This document shows positions 1 through 9,064 of a DNA stretch of 64,000 bases, piece after piece. A program made the translations under genes and the position numbers. The stretch covers positions 62,001-126,000 of the forward strand of contig CAVPGR010000002.1 in the NCBI GenBank assembly GCA_963704035.1, written 5' to 3'. The notes below the pieces were generated by a model. It saw nothing but the letters and a program-made list of their open reading frames with translations, made no database searches and was not told where the DNA came from. The DNA is from JAOSJL01 sp963704035. GTDB lineage: Bacteria > Actinomycetota > Acidimicrobiia > IMCC26256 > JAOSJL01. Positions within the stretch are counted from its first letter, which is position 1. Every line of letters begins with the position of its first letter.

Positions 1-868
1 GTCGCTGATCCCGAGCACGGGATCGTGGCCGGGGACACCAGCGTGCCGGGCACGTGGCAGGAAGCAGTGTCCGGTTGTGACCTCGTCGTGCACACCGCCG
101 CACTGGTGTCGAACGTCGTTCCGCTCGAACGTGCGTGGGAAGTGAACGTGTGCGGGACGAGTCATGTGCTCGACGCCGCGGCCGCGGCCGACGTGGGGCG
201 TGTTGTGGTGTTCTCGTCCCTTGCCGTCTACTCGCATCACCGGGAGGGGGAGGTCGACGAGCACCGCCCCGTCCGGCCCACCGGCGACGTCTACAACGGG
301 ACGAAGATCGCCACCGAGCAGGTGGCGCTCCAAGCCCACGTCGAGGGCAGAACCTCCGTGACGATCCTGCGACCGGGCGACGTCTACGGCCCGCGGTCGC
401 GACCCTGGACGATCCTGCCGGTCGAGATGCTGCGCTCCGGCCTCGTCGTGCTCCCCGCGAACGGACGCGGGATCTTCGTTCCCGTCTTCGTCGACGACCT
501 CGTCGACTTCGTCCTCCTCGCATCACAGTCCGAGGCGGCGGCGGGGGAGATCTTCAACGTCACCGGCGGTCCGGGCGTCGAGACGGGGGAGTTCTTCGGT
601 CACTACTGCCGGATGCTCGGCATCAAGGGGCCGCGTACTGCTCCCACGCCGGTTGCGGTCGCACTCGCCGAGGCCTCGGGCCGCGCGCTGCGTGCGATCG
701 GGCGGCCGAGTGAGGCGACCGCCGCGACGATGCGGATGCTCGCGGCGACAGGGGACGTCTCGATCGACAAGGCACGCCGCTGTCCTCGGCTGGGAACCCC
801 GGATCGATCTCGACGAGGGCATGCGCCGCACCGAAGCCTGGCTGCGCTCCGAGGGCTACTTGTCGTAG
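1..868 (+). CDS. NAD-dependent epimerase/dehydratase, 5' partial, frameshifted near its end
   Basis: This is an extended short-chain dehydrogenase (3-beta-HSD/sugar epimerase type). The reading frame is open from base 1, so the glycine-rich NAD-binding start lies outside the window. Visible landmarks are HTAALVSN, the SSLAVYS serine region, the catalytic YNGTK (YxxxK, Tyr near base 292) and the RPGDVYGP substrate-loop motif. Around bases 775-783 the frame breaks: the upstream frame turns into arginine-rich nonsense, while the next frame continues as AAVLGWEPRIDLDEGMRRTE and stops at TAG 866-868. That is the normal C-terminal signature of the family, so one base is probably missing. The last 13 bp overlap the end of the convergent acyltransferase gene. 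The substrate cannot be read from the sequence. Confidence 0.85.
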
Positions 869-2137
869 GGAAGAACTCGCGGTTCAGCAAGCATCCACCA
901 GGCTCCGACGAACAACGCGGTGCAGAAGGCTGCCCACGTCGGGGTCACCGGACCGTGCACACCGACGAGCGCCGCTGCGACCGTCGCCGTCACCGACACC
1001 GGCTACGGCGCTTCGGGAACGGCCGGTGGTCACCGATCCGCTCGGCGTGAGCTTGCGGCGGACCGCGGCGCTTGCGCCGACGAGCAGGGCCGTCACACCG
1101 AGAACCATGGCGAACCACACCGGACGGCTCAACCACCAGGCGGTCGTGAGTCGCTCGAAGGCGGGGAGGCCCACCGCCAGCAGTGCCGCGCACAGAGCGA
1201 GAGCGCTGAGGTGCCAGAGGTACACGCCGACCGACGCTTCGCCGAGGCGGTCCCAGAGGCGGCGGGTCCGCCGCCCGAGCGTGTCGAGGGAGCGTGCGAG
1301 GAGCATGAGCACGCCGATCTGAGCCACCGCGACAACCGCCGTGTACAGCGTCGGGGGTGAGGTGTTGGACCGGCCGCCGGGAACCACGTCGATGAGCGAG
1401 GGCTGGTAGCCACCGAACGCGACCAGAAGCGTGGCGAGAACTCCGAACCCGCCGAGCAGTGCCGCCCCCATCGCCTTCTCCGGGAAACCTCCACTTTCCC
1501 AGCGTCCACGCCACCATGCACCGAGCAACCACGGAACACTCCACGCCACGAGAAAGCCGACCCAGCCGATCCACGCCGGGCCGTGGAGACCGAAGCGTGT
1601 GATGTCTGCAACCGCGAGGAAGCCGAGGCAGCCGCCGACCGACGCGAGGGGGTGTCGGGTCACGAGGCGCGCGAGAACTCCTCCGGCGGCGGCGAGCGGG
1701 AGATAGGCCGCGAGGAACCAGAGAGGCTGGGTGGCGATCCGTGCGCCTCCGGCGACGGGGTCCGCCCCGCCGGTCAGCAGTCCGAACGCGATCACGGCGG
1801 TCGACCACAACCCGACCACGACGGCCGCGAGGCCCACGAGGGTCCGAAGCCGTTTCGTCGAACCCCCGAGGTCGGTGGTGGCGTTCGCCCAGCCGGCAGC
1901 GGCGAAGAAGACGGGCATCGGTGCGGCCACCGCGATCCAGGACCAGCCGGGGAGGAGTGTGAGGAGGTTCGCCCCCCGGACTTCACCACCATGGCGGTCC
2001 ACGACGGCGAGGGACAGGTGCCCGAGTACGACGACGAGCAGTGCCAACGACCGTGTGACGTCGATGGCGTCGCGGCGTACGGTGCGGCGTACGGTTCGGC
2101 GGCCGGGCGCGGTGGGTCGTGTCAGCGTGTCGTGCAT
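856..2137 (-). CDS. Acyltransferase-3 family membrane protein, frameshifted C-terminus
   Basis: This is a polytopic membrane O-acyltransferase (acyltransferase 3 fold, about ten hydrophobic segments), which usually transfers acyl groups to cell-surface sugars or lipids. The start is the ATG at 2135-2137 (MHDTLTRP); the frame is open further upstream, but that part is antisense to the response regulator. The first helix carries the family's R...H pattern (ARG-ALA...VVVLGH, His about residue 40). The undisturbed frame stops at 884 with an arginine-rich tail. A one-base shift near 990-1003 instead gives the hydrophobic stretch TWAAFCTALFVGAWWMLAEP, ending at 856, which is a far better membrane C-terminus. 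It is a paralogue of the gene at 4049, and the pair flanks a two-component system. Confidence 0.8.
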
Positions 2138-2216
2138 GTCCCCAGAATGCGATGTGTCCGGGGATTTCACCATCCTGATCGGCCCCCAAAAAGGTCTGGG
2201 CCGCCCTCTGCGTCTG

Positions 2217-2846
2217 TTACTCGATGCCGTGTTCGAGGGCGTACCGGATGAGCTCCTGTTTCCGGTTGAGCCGTAGCTTGCCGAGGATGTTGCGGACGTG
2301 GTTCTCGACGGTCTTCGGAGAGATGAAGAGGTCCTCGCCGATCTGCTTGTACGTGTGGCCGCGGGCGACCAACTGGAGGACTTCCCGCTCCCGATCCGAC
2401 AGCGGGTTCTCTCCGGTGGCGTCCTTCGACATCCGTCGAAACTCACCCAGCACGAGGGCGGCGAGCGCGGGGGAGAAGACCGGCTCACCGCGCGCCGCGC
2501 GTTCGAGGTTCTTGCGGAGCTCATCGCCGGGGATGGATTTCACGAGATAGCCGACGGCGCCGGCGGCGACCGCGTCGAGAAGGTCGCGTTCCTGCTCCGA
2601 GACCGTCAGGATCACGATCCGGGTCTGTTCGCCGCATTCCTTCGCGACCTTGATACCTCCGCCGCCGGGCATGTGCAGGTCGCAGATCACGAGATCCGGT
2701 TCGTTCGTTCGGATCTGTTCGATCGTTTCGGCTGCCGTCGACGCTTCCCCCACGACACGAAAGCCGTCGCCGAGGTCGCGGGCGACTCCGTCGCGCCAGA
2801 TCGGATGATCGTCGGCGAGAACCACGGTCACGGGATCCACAGGCAC
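2217..2846 (-). CDS. NarL/LuxR-family response regulator
   Basis: This is a 209-residue transcriptional response regulator. The receiver domain (residues 1-120) has the acidic pair in LADDHP, the phospho-acceptor Asp56 in VICDLHMP and the conserved Lys103 in YLVKS. The C-terminal LuxR helix-turn-helix covers about residues 147-205, with LSDREREVLQLVARG and ISPKTVENHVRNIL. The start (ATG at 2846) overlaps the end of the upstream histidine kinase by 19 bp, so the two are translationally coupled. It presumably controls one or both flanking acyltransferase genes; that is inference from position. Confidence 0.95.
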   Translation of the reverse strand: MPVDPVTVVLADDHPIWRDGVARDLGDGFRVVGEASTAAETIEQIRTNEPDLVICDLHMPGGGGIKVAKECGEQTRIVILTVSEQERDLLDAVAAGAVGYLVKSIPGDELRKNLERAARGEPVFSPALAALVLGEFRRMSKDATGENPLSDREREVLQLVARGHTYKQIGEDLFISPKTVENHVRNILGKLRLNRKQELIRYALEHGIE

Positions 2847-3926
2847 ACCTCCGCTCCGTCTCCGGGTCGGCTCCGGATGTCGGCGCGACCGCCCACTTCG
2901 GCGATACGGCCACGGATCGAGTGTGTCACGCCGATGCCCTCTGATACCGCCGCCGCGTCGAAACCTGTGCCGTCGTCCTTCACCGAACAGAAGAGCCCTC
3001 TCCCGTCGGGTTCGACATAGACGGTGACACGCGCTGCTCCGCCGTGCTTGCCCACGTTGGTGAGTGCTTCCCCGACGGCGCCTGTGACCGCCTCGATCTC
3101 GTCGTTTCGCAATCTCGGAAGATCGTCGGCGACGAGAACCTGAACCCGTCCACCGAACGAGTCCTCGTAGCGGCCGGCCACCGTTCGCAGTTCCGAGCCG
3201 AGATCGCCGCCACCGCCGACCGTTTCCGCTTCGCTTCCGAACAGGTACTCGCGCAGCTCGCGCTCCTGTTCCCGCGCGAGGCGCGCCAGTTCCGGATCCT
3301 CGGCCCGCCGCTCGACGACGGCCAGCGTCTGGAGCACGCCGTCGTGCAGTGTTCGGGCCAACTCGTCACGCGCTTGGGCAGCGGAGATCTCCCGTTCCGC
3401 TCGGCGCAGTAGTCGCGCGATGTAGCCGGCGACGGCACCCGCGAGGGAGTAGACGACCGTCGTCGAGATGAGCGAGGTGATCCGACCCCCCGTGATGTCA
3501 GAGAGCGGAATGCCGTTCACGATGACCGCACCGAAACGTGCGAGGCCCATGACGCTCCCGGACAGTGCTCCGGCCAACGGGCCCCACGCGATTCCGGCCG
3601 TGAGAACCCCCGCGGTGGGCCAGACCGCGCCGAGCGACTGCGACGGTCGCGAACGCGTGGCCCGGCTCGTAGACCACGCCGTCGAAGAAGATCAGGGACG
3701 CGCCGCAGATCAATTCCACAGTGACGGGTAGCGGGGCCAGCAGGGAGTCGGGGTCGCGCTGAAGCAGCACGGTGAGCCACGCCGTGACGGCGAGCGCGGC
3801 GGCCACGAACGCCCAAGCCAGGACAGGCCGACCGAGGTTGTCCCGGCCGGCATACGTCATGGCGGCGATCCAGACCCAGGCGACCCAGCGGTATATCGCC
3901 AGGCCTCGGAGGAAGGGGGCTTCCAT
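2828..3926 (-). CDS. Sensor histidine kinase (HisKA_3 type), frameshifted in the membrane domain
   Basis: This is the cognate membrane histidine kinase of the NarL-type regulator. The N-terminal half, starting at ATG 3924-3926 (MEAPFLRG), encodes several membrane helices. The C-terminal half has the dimerisation/phospho-acceptor sequence LARTLHDGVLQTL with its His, then a HATPase_c domain with the N-box GEALTNVGKHG and the G-box DDGTGFD. The frame shifts at about 3640-3647: one frame ends in HAFATVA and the other continues as QSLGAVWPTAGVLTAGIAWG, joining two otherwise ordinary halves. A single missing base explains it. The 122-bp gap to the divergent acyltransferase gene at 4049 probably holds both promoters. 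Confidence 0.85.
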
Positions 3927-4048
3927 GGCCGCCCAGCCTAGGGGTGTCCCGCACGGGCGGGTGCGGAGGGGCATCGGGGGATCCCCCAGGCATCCTTGGG
4001 GGCCGCGCCGGATATCGCCCGGGATGAGCGGTCGCCATCATCATCGGT

Positions 4049-5365
4049 ATGACCACAAGAACCAAGAAGCCACCGTCCACCGCCCGCCCCGCGGCCTCCG
4101 GGTCGACGATCGACGGACTCGTCGCCGCCACCCCGGACTCACGCGACCGCACGGTCGACTTCTTCCGTGCTCTCAGCATCCTCGTCGTTGTGGCGTGGCA
4201 CTGGATCTTCTCGATCACCCAGTGGAACTCGGACGGTGCACTCACGATGCCAAACCCCATCGGCGACGTTCCGGGTCTTTGGCTCGCCACCTGGGTACTG
4301 CAGATCATGCCGCTGTTCTTCTTCGTGGGGGGCTTCTCGAACTACGTAGCGTGGAATGCGAACGAGCGCGCCGGCCGGGGCACGGGTCGCTTCCTCGCCA
4401 CACGCATGCAGCGACTGGGCAAGCCGATCGCCGTCCTTGTCGTCTTCTGGGCGGCGTTCGACTTCGTGGTTCGAGCCCTGAGCCCGGGCTACACCGGCGT
4501 GCTGCACTGGGGCTTCGTCGTGTTCGTGCCGCTGTGGTTCCTCGGGACGTACGCGGCGGTCGTCCTCGTGGCCCCGATCACGCTGCGGCTCCACGAGCGG
4601 GCGCCACTGCGCACGCTGCTCGCCATGGCGGCGATCGTGCTCTGGGTCGACCTGCTCCGCTTCGGTCTCGATGCCGGGGCGATCGGATTCGCGAACCTGC
4701 TCTTCGTGTTCGTCTTCGTCCACCAGCTCGGCTACTTCTACGGCGACGGCACCCTCACCCGCTGTTCCCGCCGTGCGCAGTGGGGCCTCACTCTCGGCGG
4801 ACTTGGGGCTCTCGTGCTGCTCACCACCGTCGGTCCCTACGAGCACTCCATGGTCGCTGTGCAGGGAGGGGAGATGAGCAACATGTTTCCGCCCAACGCG
4901 TGCATCGCCGCCCTCGGTGTCTTCCAGGCCGGTCTTGCGCTCCTGCTGCGACCGAGCCTGAATCGCTGGTTGGCGCACCGACGCCCCTGGAAGGCGGTCG
5001 TGGCCGCCAATGCCGTGTCGATGACGGTGTTCACGTGGCACATGACTGCACTCGTCATGGCGATCGGCGTGTTCCAACTGGTCGGCGGGACGCTTCTCGA
5101 ACAGCCCACGGCCGGATGGTGGCTGCAGCGACCGCTGTGGGTTCTCCTCCCGGGAGTGTTCCTCGCCGGCCTGATCGGCCTGTTCGCCCGTTTCGAGCTC
5201 GGCAAGCGTTCCAGCACACGGCCACCCGGCAACACCTACCTCGATCTGGTCATCGAAGACGTCGTGCGCGCCTTTCCCCCCCACTCCGACGCCCTCCGGG
5301 GACTCGGTAGCACGGCCCCCACGCACGCCATCGACTCGGCCGAGGCTGTCGACCTGCACGCGTAG
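4049..5365 (+). CDS. Acyltransferase-3 family membrane protein
   Basis: This 438-residue protein has about ten transmembrane segments. A cytoplasmic N-terminus leads to the signature RDRTVDFFRALSILVVVAWH, with His51 in the first helix, as expected for the catalytic His of acyltransferase-3 proteins. It resembles the gene at 856-2137 in length, in the WWL.RP.W motif near the C-terminus and in overall pattern, so the two are probably paralogues. It is transcribed divergently from the kinase/regulator pair, which makes it the likeliest target of that system. The acyl acceptor is unknown. A 7-bp inverted repeat (CGCGTAG/CTACGCG) just at the stop could be a weak terminator. Confidence 0.85.
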   Translation: MTTRTKKPPSTARPAASGSTIDGLVAATPDSRDRTVDFFRALSILVVVAWHWIFSITQWNSDGALTMPNPIGDVPGLWLATWVLQIMPLFFFVGGFSNYVAWNANERAGRGTGRFLATRMQRLGKPIAVLVVFWAAFDFVVRALSPGYTGVLHWGFVVFVPLWFLGTYAAVVLVAPITLRLHERAPLRTLLAMAAIVLWVDLLRFGLDAGAIGFANLLFVFVFVHQLGYFYGDGTLTRCSRRAQWGLTLGGLGALVLLTTVGPYEHSMVAVQGGEMSNMFPPNACIAALGVFQAGLALLLRPSLNRWLAHRRPWKAVVAANAVSMTVFTWHMTALVMAIGVFQLVGGTLLEQPTAGWWLQRPLWVLLPGVFLAGLIGLFARFELGKRSSTRPPGNTYLDLVIEDVVRAFPPHSDALRGLGSTAPTHAIDSAEAVDLHA

Positions 5366-5420
5366 CCGGATCGACTACGCGGACCCGGACCCTCCCGAGC
5401 CGAACTCGGGCGGCGGTACG

Positions 5421-6326
5421 GTGGCCGCCGTGAGACTCGGAGCGGTGTATCCCCAGATCGAACTCGGTGGAGACCCCGACGCCGTACGGCGTATCGGCGA
5501 CGCGCTCGGCGGTCTCGGCTACGACCACCTCCTCGCCTACGACCACGTCCTCGGTGCGGTGCACGCCGACCGCGATCCCACGCTGCTCGGTCCGTACACC
5601 GAACGCGACCCGTTCCACGACCCGTTCGTGCTCTTCGCCTATCTCGCGGGACGCTGCCCGGGCCTCGAGTTCGTCACGGGAATCCTCATTCTTCCCCAGC
5701 GTCAGACGGCGCTCGTGGCCCGCCAGGCCGCCGATCTCTCGCTGCTCTCCGGAGGGCGCTTCCGCCTCGGTGTCGGTATCGGCTGGAACCACGTCGAGTA
5801 CACGGCGCTGGGTCAGGACTTCTCCACCCGTGGCGCCCGCGAAGAGGAGCAGATCGAGGTGCTGCGTGCTCTCTGGAGTGGCGCCGTGGTGGACTTCGAA
5901 GGTCGCTTCGATCGGATCGAGCGCGCGACCACACTCCCCGCGCCGGTTGAACCGGTACCGGTCTGGCTCGGAGGCTTCTCGGAGCCGGCCGTGGAGCGCG
6001 CTGCCCGAGTGGGCGACGGCTTCATCTTCGCCGGGTCCGAAGCCAACGTTCTGCAACAGTGGCAGCGCCTTCGCGAACTGCTCGGCGACCACGACCGGAA
6101 GGTCGAGGGTTTCGGCGCGCAGTACAACGTTCTTTCAAAAGACGGACCGAACGGTGCCGCGGCGAAAATCGAACGGTGGGCCGACAACGGCGGTACCCAT
6201 GCGGCCGTCGTGACGATGGGGCTCGGTCTCGACTCCGTCGATGCGCATCTCGACTACCTCGGTGAGGTGGCCGCCGCGTTGGGGCGCGGCTCGATTGGTG
6301 CCGGGCCGCCGACGATCTCTCAGTGA
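5421..6326 (+). CDS. LLM-class (F420-type) flavin-dependent oxidoreductase
   Basis: This is a 301-residue luciferase-like TIM-barrel oxidoreductase. Members of this Actinobacterial subgroup normally use coenzyme F420; that is family knowledge, and no cofactor can be proven here. Seen are the N-terminal strand RLGAVYPQIELGGDP, the LAYDHVLG loop, RLGVGIGWNHVEY and the C-terminal VPVWLGGFSEPAVERAARVGDGF, all characteristic. Either GTG at 5421 or GTG at 5430 may be the start; the latter gives MRLGAVYP directly. It stands alone between the acyltransferase and the cold-shock gene. Confidence 0.88.
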   Translation: MAAVRLGAVYPQIELGGDPDAVRRIGDALGGLGYDHLLAYDHVLGAVHADRDPTLLGPYTERDPFHDPFVLFAYLAGRCPGLEFVTGILILPQRQTALVARQAADLSLLSGGRFRLGVGIGWNHVEYTALGQDFSTRGAREEEQIEVLRALWSGAVVDFEGRFDRIERATTLPAPVEPVPVWLGGFSEPAVERAARVGDGFIFAGSEANVLQQWQRLRELLGDHDRKVEGFGAQYNVLSKDGPNGAAAKIERWADNGGTHAAVVTMGLGLDSVDAHLDYLGEVAAALGRGSIGAGPPTISQ

Positions 6327-6465
6327 TCGGAACGCCCGTGTTCTCGCCGCAGGCCTTGCAGGACAACAATCCGGGCCCGGTAGGAGAGAGCGTTACCGCC
6401 AGCGTCTAGCGTTGTGAGCGACGAGGGTGTCGTTCGGATTCCTCGCATGAGAGAAAGAAATTGAA

Positions 6466-6666
6466 GTGGCAACAGGAACAGTGAAATTCTTCAACGACGA
6501 CAAGGGCTACGGATTCATCTCCCGTGAAGACGGCGACGATGTGTTCGTGCACTTCTCGAACATCCAGGGCGAGGGTTTCAAGACCCTCGACGAGGGCCAG
6601 AAGGTCGAGTTCGACGTGGCTCCCGGCCGAAAGGGTGAGGAAGCGCAGAACGTTCGAGTCGTCTGA
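6466..6666 (+). CDS. cspA: Cold-shock domain protein (CspA family)
   Basis: This 66-residue single-domain OB-fold protein binds single-stranded RNA and DNA. RNP1 is KGYGFI (residues 13-18) and RNP2 is DVFVHF (25-30), both perfect. Translation starts at GTG 6466 after a purine-rich leader (GAGAGAAAGAAATTGAA). The long untranslated upstream part (about 140 bp from the previous stop) is typical for cold-shock genes, whose mRNA leaders are regulatory, but I see no defined element there. A strong hairpin follows at 6686-6712. Confidence 0.96.
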   Translation: MATGTVKFFNDDKGYGFISREDGDDVFVHFSNIQGEGFKTLDEGQKVEFDVAPGRKGEEAQNVRVV

Positions 6667-6685
6667 GGACCGAACAGCCTTCGGA

Positions 6686-6712
6686 GCCGCCGACCCTCAC
6701 GGGTACGGCGGC
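6686..6712 (+). terminator. Hairpin terminator after the cold-shock gene
   Basis: The left arm GCCGCCGACCC pairs with the right arm GGGTACGGCGGC through 11 base pairs, with one bulged A, around a TCAC loop, 20 bp after the cspA stop. No long T-run follows (TTCGTCG), as is common for Actinobacterial terminators. Confidence 0.6.
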
Positions 6713-6838
6713 TTCGTCGCGTCCGGGGCCCTGAAGCTCCCCGGTTGTACCGGATTGGGTGACAGCGGGCCATCCCGGAGCCGTGGCGCACCCCCGGAAC
6801 CGTGACTACCGTCGCCTCTGAGTCGGAGGGATGCTGCC

Positions 6839-9064
6839 ATGGCCACGACGTTCGTCACCTGCCCGTTGTGTGAGGCCACCTGCGGCCTGGAGGTCACGTC
6901 GGAGGGTTCGGACGTGGTCCGGATCCGCGGCGACCGTGCGGATCCGTTCTCGCGCGGCTTCATCTGTCCCAAGGGCTCGACGCTCAAGCACCTACACGTT
7001 GACCCCGACCGCCTACGCGCGCCGGTCGTCCGCGACGGTGACGACTGGCGGGAGGTGTCCTGGGACGAGGCGTTCGCGGAGGTCGAACGCCGCCTGATGC
7101 CGGTGCTCGAGGAACACGGACGGGAATCGCTCGGCCTGTATCTCGGGAATCCCAACGTCCACACGATGGCCGGGCAGCTCTACGTCATCCCTCTCGTGTT
7201 CGCGGGGGGATCGAAGAACATCTTCTCGGCGTCCACCGTCGACCAGATGCCCAAGCACGTGTCGTCGGGTTTGATGTGGGGCGACCCTCTGGCCTTTCCG
7301 CTCCCCGACATCGACCGGACCGACTACCTGCTCATGCTCGGCGCCGACCCCTACGAGTCGAACGGCAGCCTGTGTACGGCTCCCGATTTCCCCGGCCGGC
7401 TCGAGGCGATCCAGGCCCGTGGCGGCAAGGTCGTTGTGGTCGACCCGCGGCGGTCCAAGACCGCCGAACACGCCGACGAGCACATCGCCGTCGTGCCGGG
7501 TACCGACGCGCTCCTGTTGTGCGGAATCGCCCATGCGATCTTCGACGAGGGACTCGACGAGATCGGGAGGCTGGCCCCGCACGTGGCGGGTGTCGACGAG
7601 GTGCGCGCCGCGCTATTCCCGTTCACCCCCGAGGCCGTGGCCGGCCCCACCGGCGTAGAGGCCGGCACGATTCGTCGGCTCGCCCGCGAACTCGCCGCGG
7701 CCCCAGCGGGCGTCGTCTACGGGCGCATCGGGAACCACACCGTCGAGTTCGGGACTCTGGGGGCGTGGGCAGCCGACGTGTGCAACGTGTTGACGGGCAA
7801 CCTCGACCGCCCCGGCGGTGCCATGTTCGCCAGCCCGCCCTACACGCGCATTCCACAAGGTGAGCCGGGCGGTCGCGGTTTCGCGACCGGGCGGTGGACG
7901 AGCCGGGTCAAAGGGCACCCCGAGGTCCGCGGCGAGCTTCCGGTGGCGACCCTGGCCGACGAGATCGAGACACCCGGCGACGGACAGATCCGCGCGTTCC
8001 TGAGCGTGGCGGGCAATCCGGTGCGGTCGTGCCCGAACAGTGAGCGTCTCGACGCCGCGTTCGCCGGACTCGAGGCGTACATAGCGGTCGATCCTTACAT
8101 CAACGAGACCACCCGCCATGCCGACGTCATCCTCCCGCCACCTTCGGCGCTCGAACGGAGTCACTACGATTTCGCGTTCTCGGCCAACGCCGTGCGGCGC
8201 GTCGCCAAGTACTCGCCGGCTGTGTTCACGACCGACGTCCTCGATGAGGGTGAGATCCTCTCGCGACTTGTCCTGTTGCTGATGGGTGCCGGGCTCGACG
8301 CCGACACGGATCTCGTGCACGACCAGGTGCTCGACCACTTCGTCGATCGGGAACTGCGCGACGAGACCAGCCCGATCTTCGGCCGTGAAAAGGACGAGAT
8401 CGTCGCCGAGTTGACGTCGCTGGCGCCGGTGGAACGGGTCATCGACCTGCGGCTGCGCACCGGATCGTTCGGTGACGGCTTCGGTGCCGATCCCGACGGC
8501 CTGACGCTCACCAGGCTCCGGGAGAAGCCACACGGCATCGACTACGGGCCGCTGGTGGAGCGGTTCCCGGCGGCGATCCGTACCGAGTCGGGGAAGGTCG
8601 AGCTGGCACCCCCGTCGGTCATCGACGACCTCGAACGACTGCGGGGCGCACTCGCGCGTTCGGCCAACGGAATGCTTCGTCTCGTTGGTCGGCGACAGCT
8701 CCGCTCGAACAACTCGTGGATGCACAACATGTCGGTCCTCGTGAAGGGCGAGGAGCGCTGCACTCTGCTCGTCAATCCGGCCGACGCCGCCGAGCTCGGC
8801 CTCGAGGACGGGTCGAGCGCGCTCGTGGCGTCACGGGTCGGAAAGGTGACTGTGCCCGTCGAGGTGACCGACGACATGATGAAGGGAGTCGTGAGCCTGC
8901 CCCACGGCTGGGGCCACGACGCTCCGCGAACACGGATGAGTGTGGCGGCCGCCCACCCCGGCGTGAACACCAACGCACTCACCGATGACGGCGCCATCGA
9001 TCCGCTGTCGGGCAACGCCGTGCTGAACGGGATTCCGGTGTCGGTCAGTCCTGTGTCGTGCTGA
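6839..9064 (+). CDS. Molybdopterin (bis-MGD) oxidoreductase, formate dehydrogenase/DMSO reductase superfamily
   Basis: This 741-residue enzyme is of the large molybdenum/tungsten bis-MGD family. The N-terminus has four cysteines for an Fe4S4 cluster (C8, C11, C15, C43). Then come the Mo-cofactor domains (LMLGADPYESNG, VVVDPRRSKTAEHAD, FLSVAGNPVRSCPN, ADVILPPPSALER) and a C-terminal dinucleotide-binding beta-barrel (LRSNNSWMHN, LPHGWGHDAPRT). The expected metal-ligand region reads FSASTVDQMPKH, with no Cys or Sec, so the ligand is unclear. There is no Tat signal, so the enzyme is cytoplasmic. No electron-transfer subunit or cofactor-biosynthesis gene lies nearby. The start is ATG 6839 after GGAGGG at 6825-6830. 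The 3' end overlaps the convergent thiolase by 20 bp. The substrate is unknown. Confidence 0.88.
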   Translation: MATTFVTCPLCEATCGLEVTSEGSDVVRIRGDRADPFSRGFICPKGSTLKHLHVDPDRLRAPVVRDGDDWREVSWDEAFAEVERRLMPVLEEHGRESLGLYLGNPNVHTMAGQLYVIPLVFAGGSKNIFSASTVDQMPKHVSSGLMWGDPLAFPLPDIDRTDYLLMLGADPYESNGSLCTAPDFPGRLEAIQARGGKVVVVDPRRSKTAEHADEHIAVVPGTDALLLCGIAHAIFDEGLDEIGRLAPHVAGVDEVRAALFPFTPEAVAGPTGVEAGTIRRLARELAAAPAGVVYGRIGNHTVEFGTLGAWAADVCNVLTGNLDRPGGAMFASPPYTRIPQGEPGGRGFATGRWTSRVKGHPEVRGELPVATLADEIETPGDGQIRAFLSVAGNPVRSCPNSERLDAAFAGLEAYIAVDPYINETTRHADVILPPPSALERSHYDFAFSANAVRRVAKYSPAVFTTDVLDEGEILSRLVLLLMGAGLDADTDLVHDQVLDHFVDRELRDETSPIFGREKDEIVAELTSLAPVERVIDLRLRTGSFGDGFGADPDGLTLTRLREKPHGIDYGPLVERFPAAIRTESGKVELAPPSVIDDLERLRGALARSANGMLRLVGRRQLRSNNSWMHNMSVLVKGEERCTLLVNPADAAELGLEDGSSALVASRVGKVTVPVEVTDDMMKGVVSLPHGWGHDAPRTRMSVAAAHPGVNTNALTDDGAIDPLSGNAVLNGIPVSVSPVSC

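Noticed and set aside
4139..5359. 406-codon reverse open frame opposite the acyltransferase
   Set aside because: Charged low-complexity antisense product; the forward strand encodes a clear membrane enzyme.
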